A stretch of DNA of 6,514 nt. Source: Alistipes sp. (GTDB taxonomy: Bacteria > Bacteroidota > Bacteroidia > Bacteroidales > Rikenellaceae). Numbering within the stretch: position 1 is the stretch's first letter; each line of letters begins with the position of its first letter. The notes under the pieces were generated by a model that worked only from the letters and a program-made list of their open reading frames with translations, was not told where the DNA came from and ran no database searches. Shown piece by piece: positions 6,485 through 6,514 of this stretch. Location: assembly GCA_017380955.1 (NCBI GenBank), contig JAFOCZ010000170.1, positions 1-6,514 on the forward strand, given 5' to 3'. Both the position numbers and the translations under genes were made by a program.

Positions 6485-6514
6485 TTAAATCTCGTCTAAG
6501 TCGAGGCCCGTAGA
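6485..6514 (-). CDS. Possible C-terminal end of an unidentified gene
   Basis: On the minus strand the last nine codons before TAA (6487-6485) read STGLDLDEI. GAC and GAG codons fit the style of the other genes, and the sequence changes abruptly to repeats after the stop, which is how a gene end should look. Nine residues cannot identify the protein. If real, it is 279 bases upstream of ygiQ on the same strand, with the repeat cluster between them. The frame could also be open by chance. Confidence 0.4.
   Translation of the reverse strand, partial: STGLDLDEI

Overview
The window looks like chromosome of a Bacteroidales bacterium, possibly in or near Alistipes/Rikenellaceae; the rank below order is a guess. 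Four things point this way: a PpiD/SurA-type foldase of the Bacteroidetes kind, a TAnnTTTG promoter element (TACCTTTG, 1249-1256), A-rich leaders without Shine-Dalgarno sequences, and short 'GTGAAAAG'- and 'TTAGTAA'-type intergenic repeats. I see no integrase, transposase, phage, CRISPR or tRNA gene.

Layout. (1) Positions 2-1084, plus strand: the 3' part of a CorC/HlyC-family membrane protein (DUF21, two CBS domains, CorC_HlyC domain), whose 5' end lies outside the window. (2) 1085-1303: an intrinsic terminator, a second small hairpin, and a Bacteroidetes-type promoter with an A-rich leader. (3) 1304-3256, plus: a 650-residue membrane-anchored periplasmic foldase of the PpiD/SurA type whose parvulin regions look catalytically degenerate. 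It ends at a strong terminator (3278-3311). (4) 3353-4354, plus: a PfkB-family sugar/nucleoside kinase, adenosine-kinase-like. (5) 4358-4393: a perfect 14-bp hairpin filling the gap between convergent genes. (6) 4394-6205, minus: a YgiQ-family radical SAM protein. (7) 6206-6484: a gene-free stretch packed with short repeats, including a 94-bp element with imperfect inverted arms, a 14-bp tandem repeat with a 15-bp inverted match on the other side, a 7-bp-stem hairpin and four 7-bp tandem units. (8) 6485-6514, minus: the probable last nine codons of another gene.

The first two genes both act at the envelope, and I recall this pairing in other Bacteroidales, but a terminator and a new promoter separate them here. 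The kinase and YgiQ are housekeeping-type genes with no evident functional link to each other. I found no convincing new multi-gene system. The points most worth a second look are the apparently inactive parvulin domains and the repeat mosaic upstream of ygiQ.
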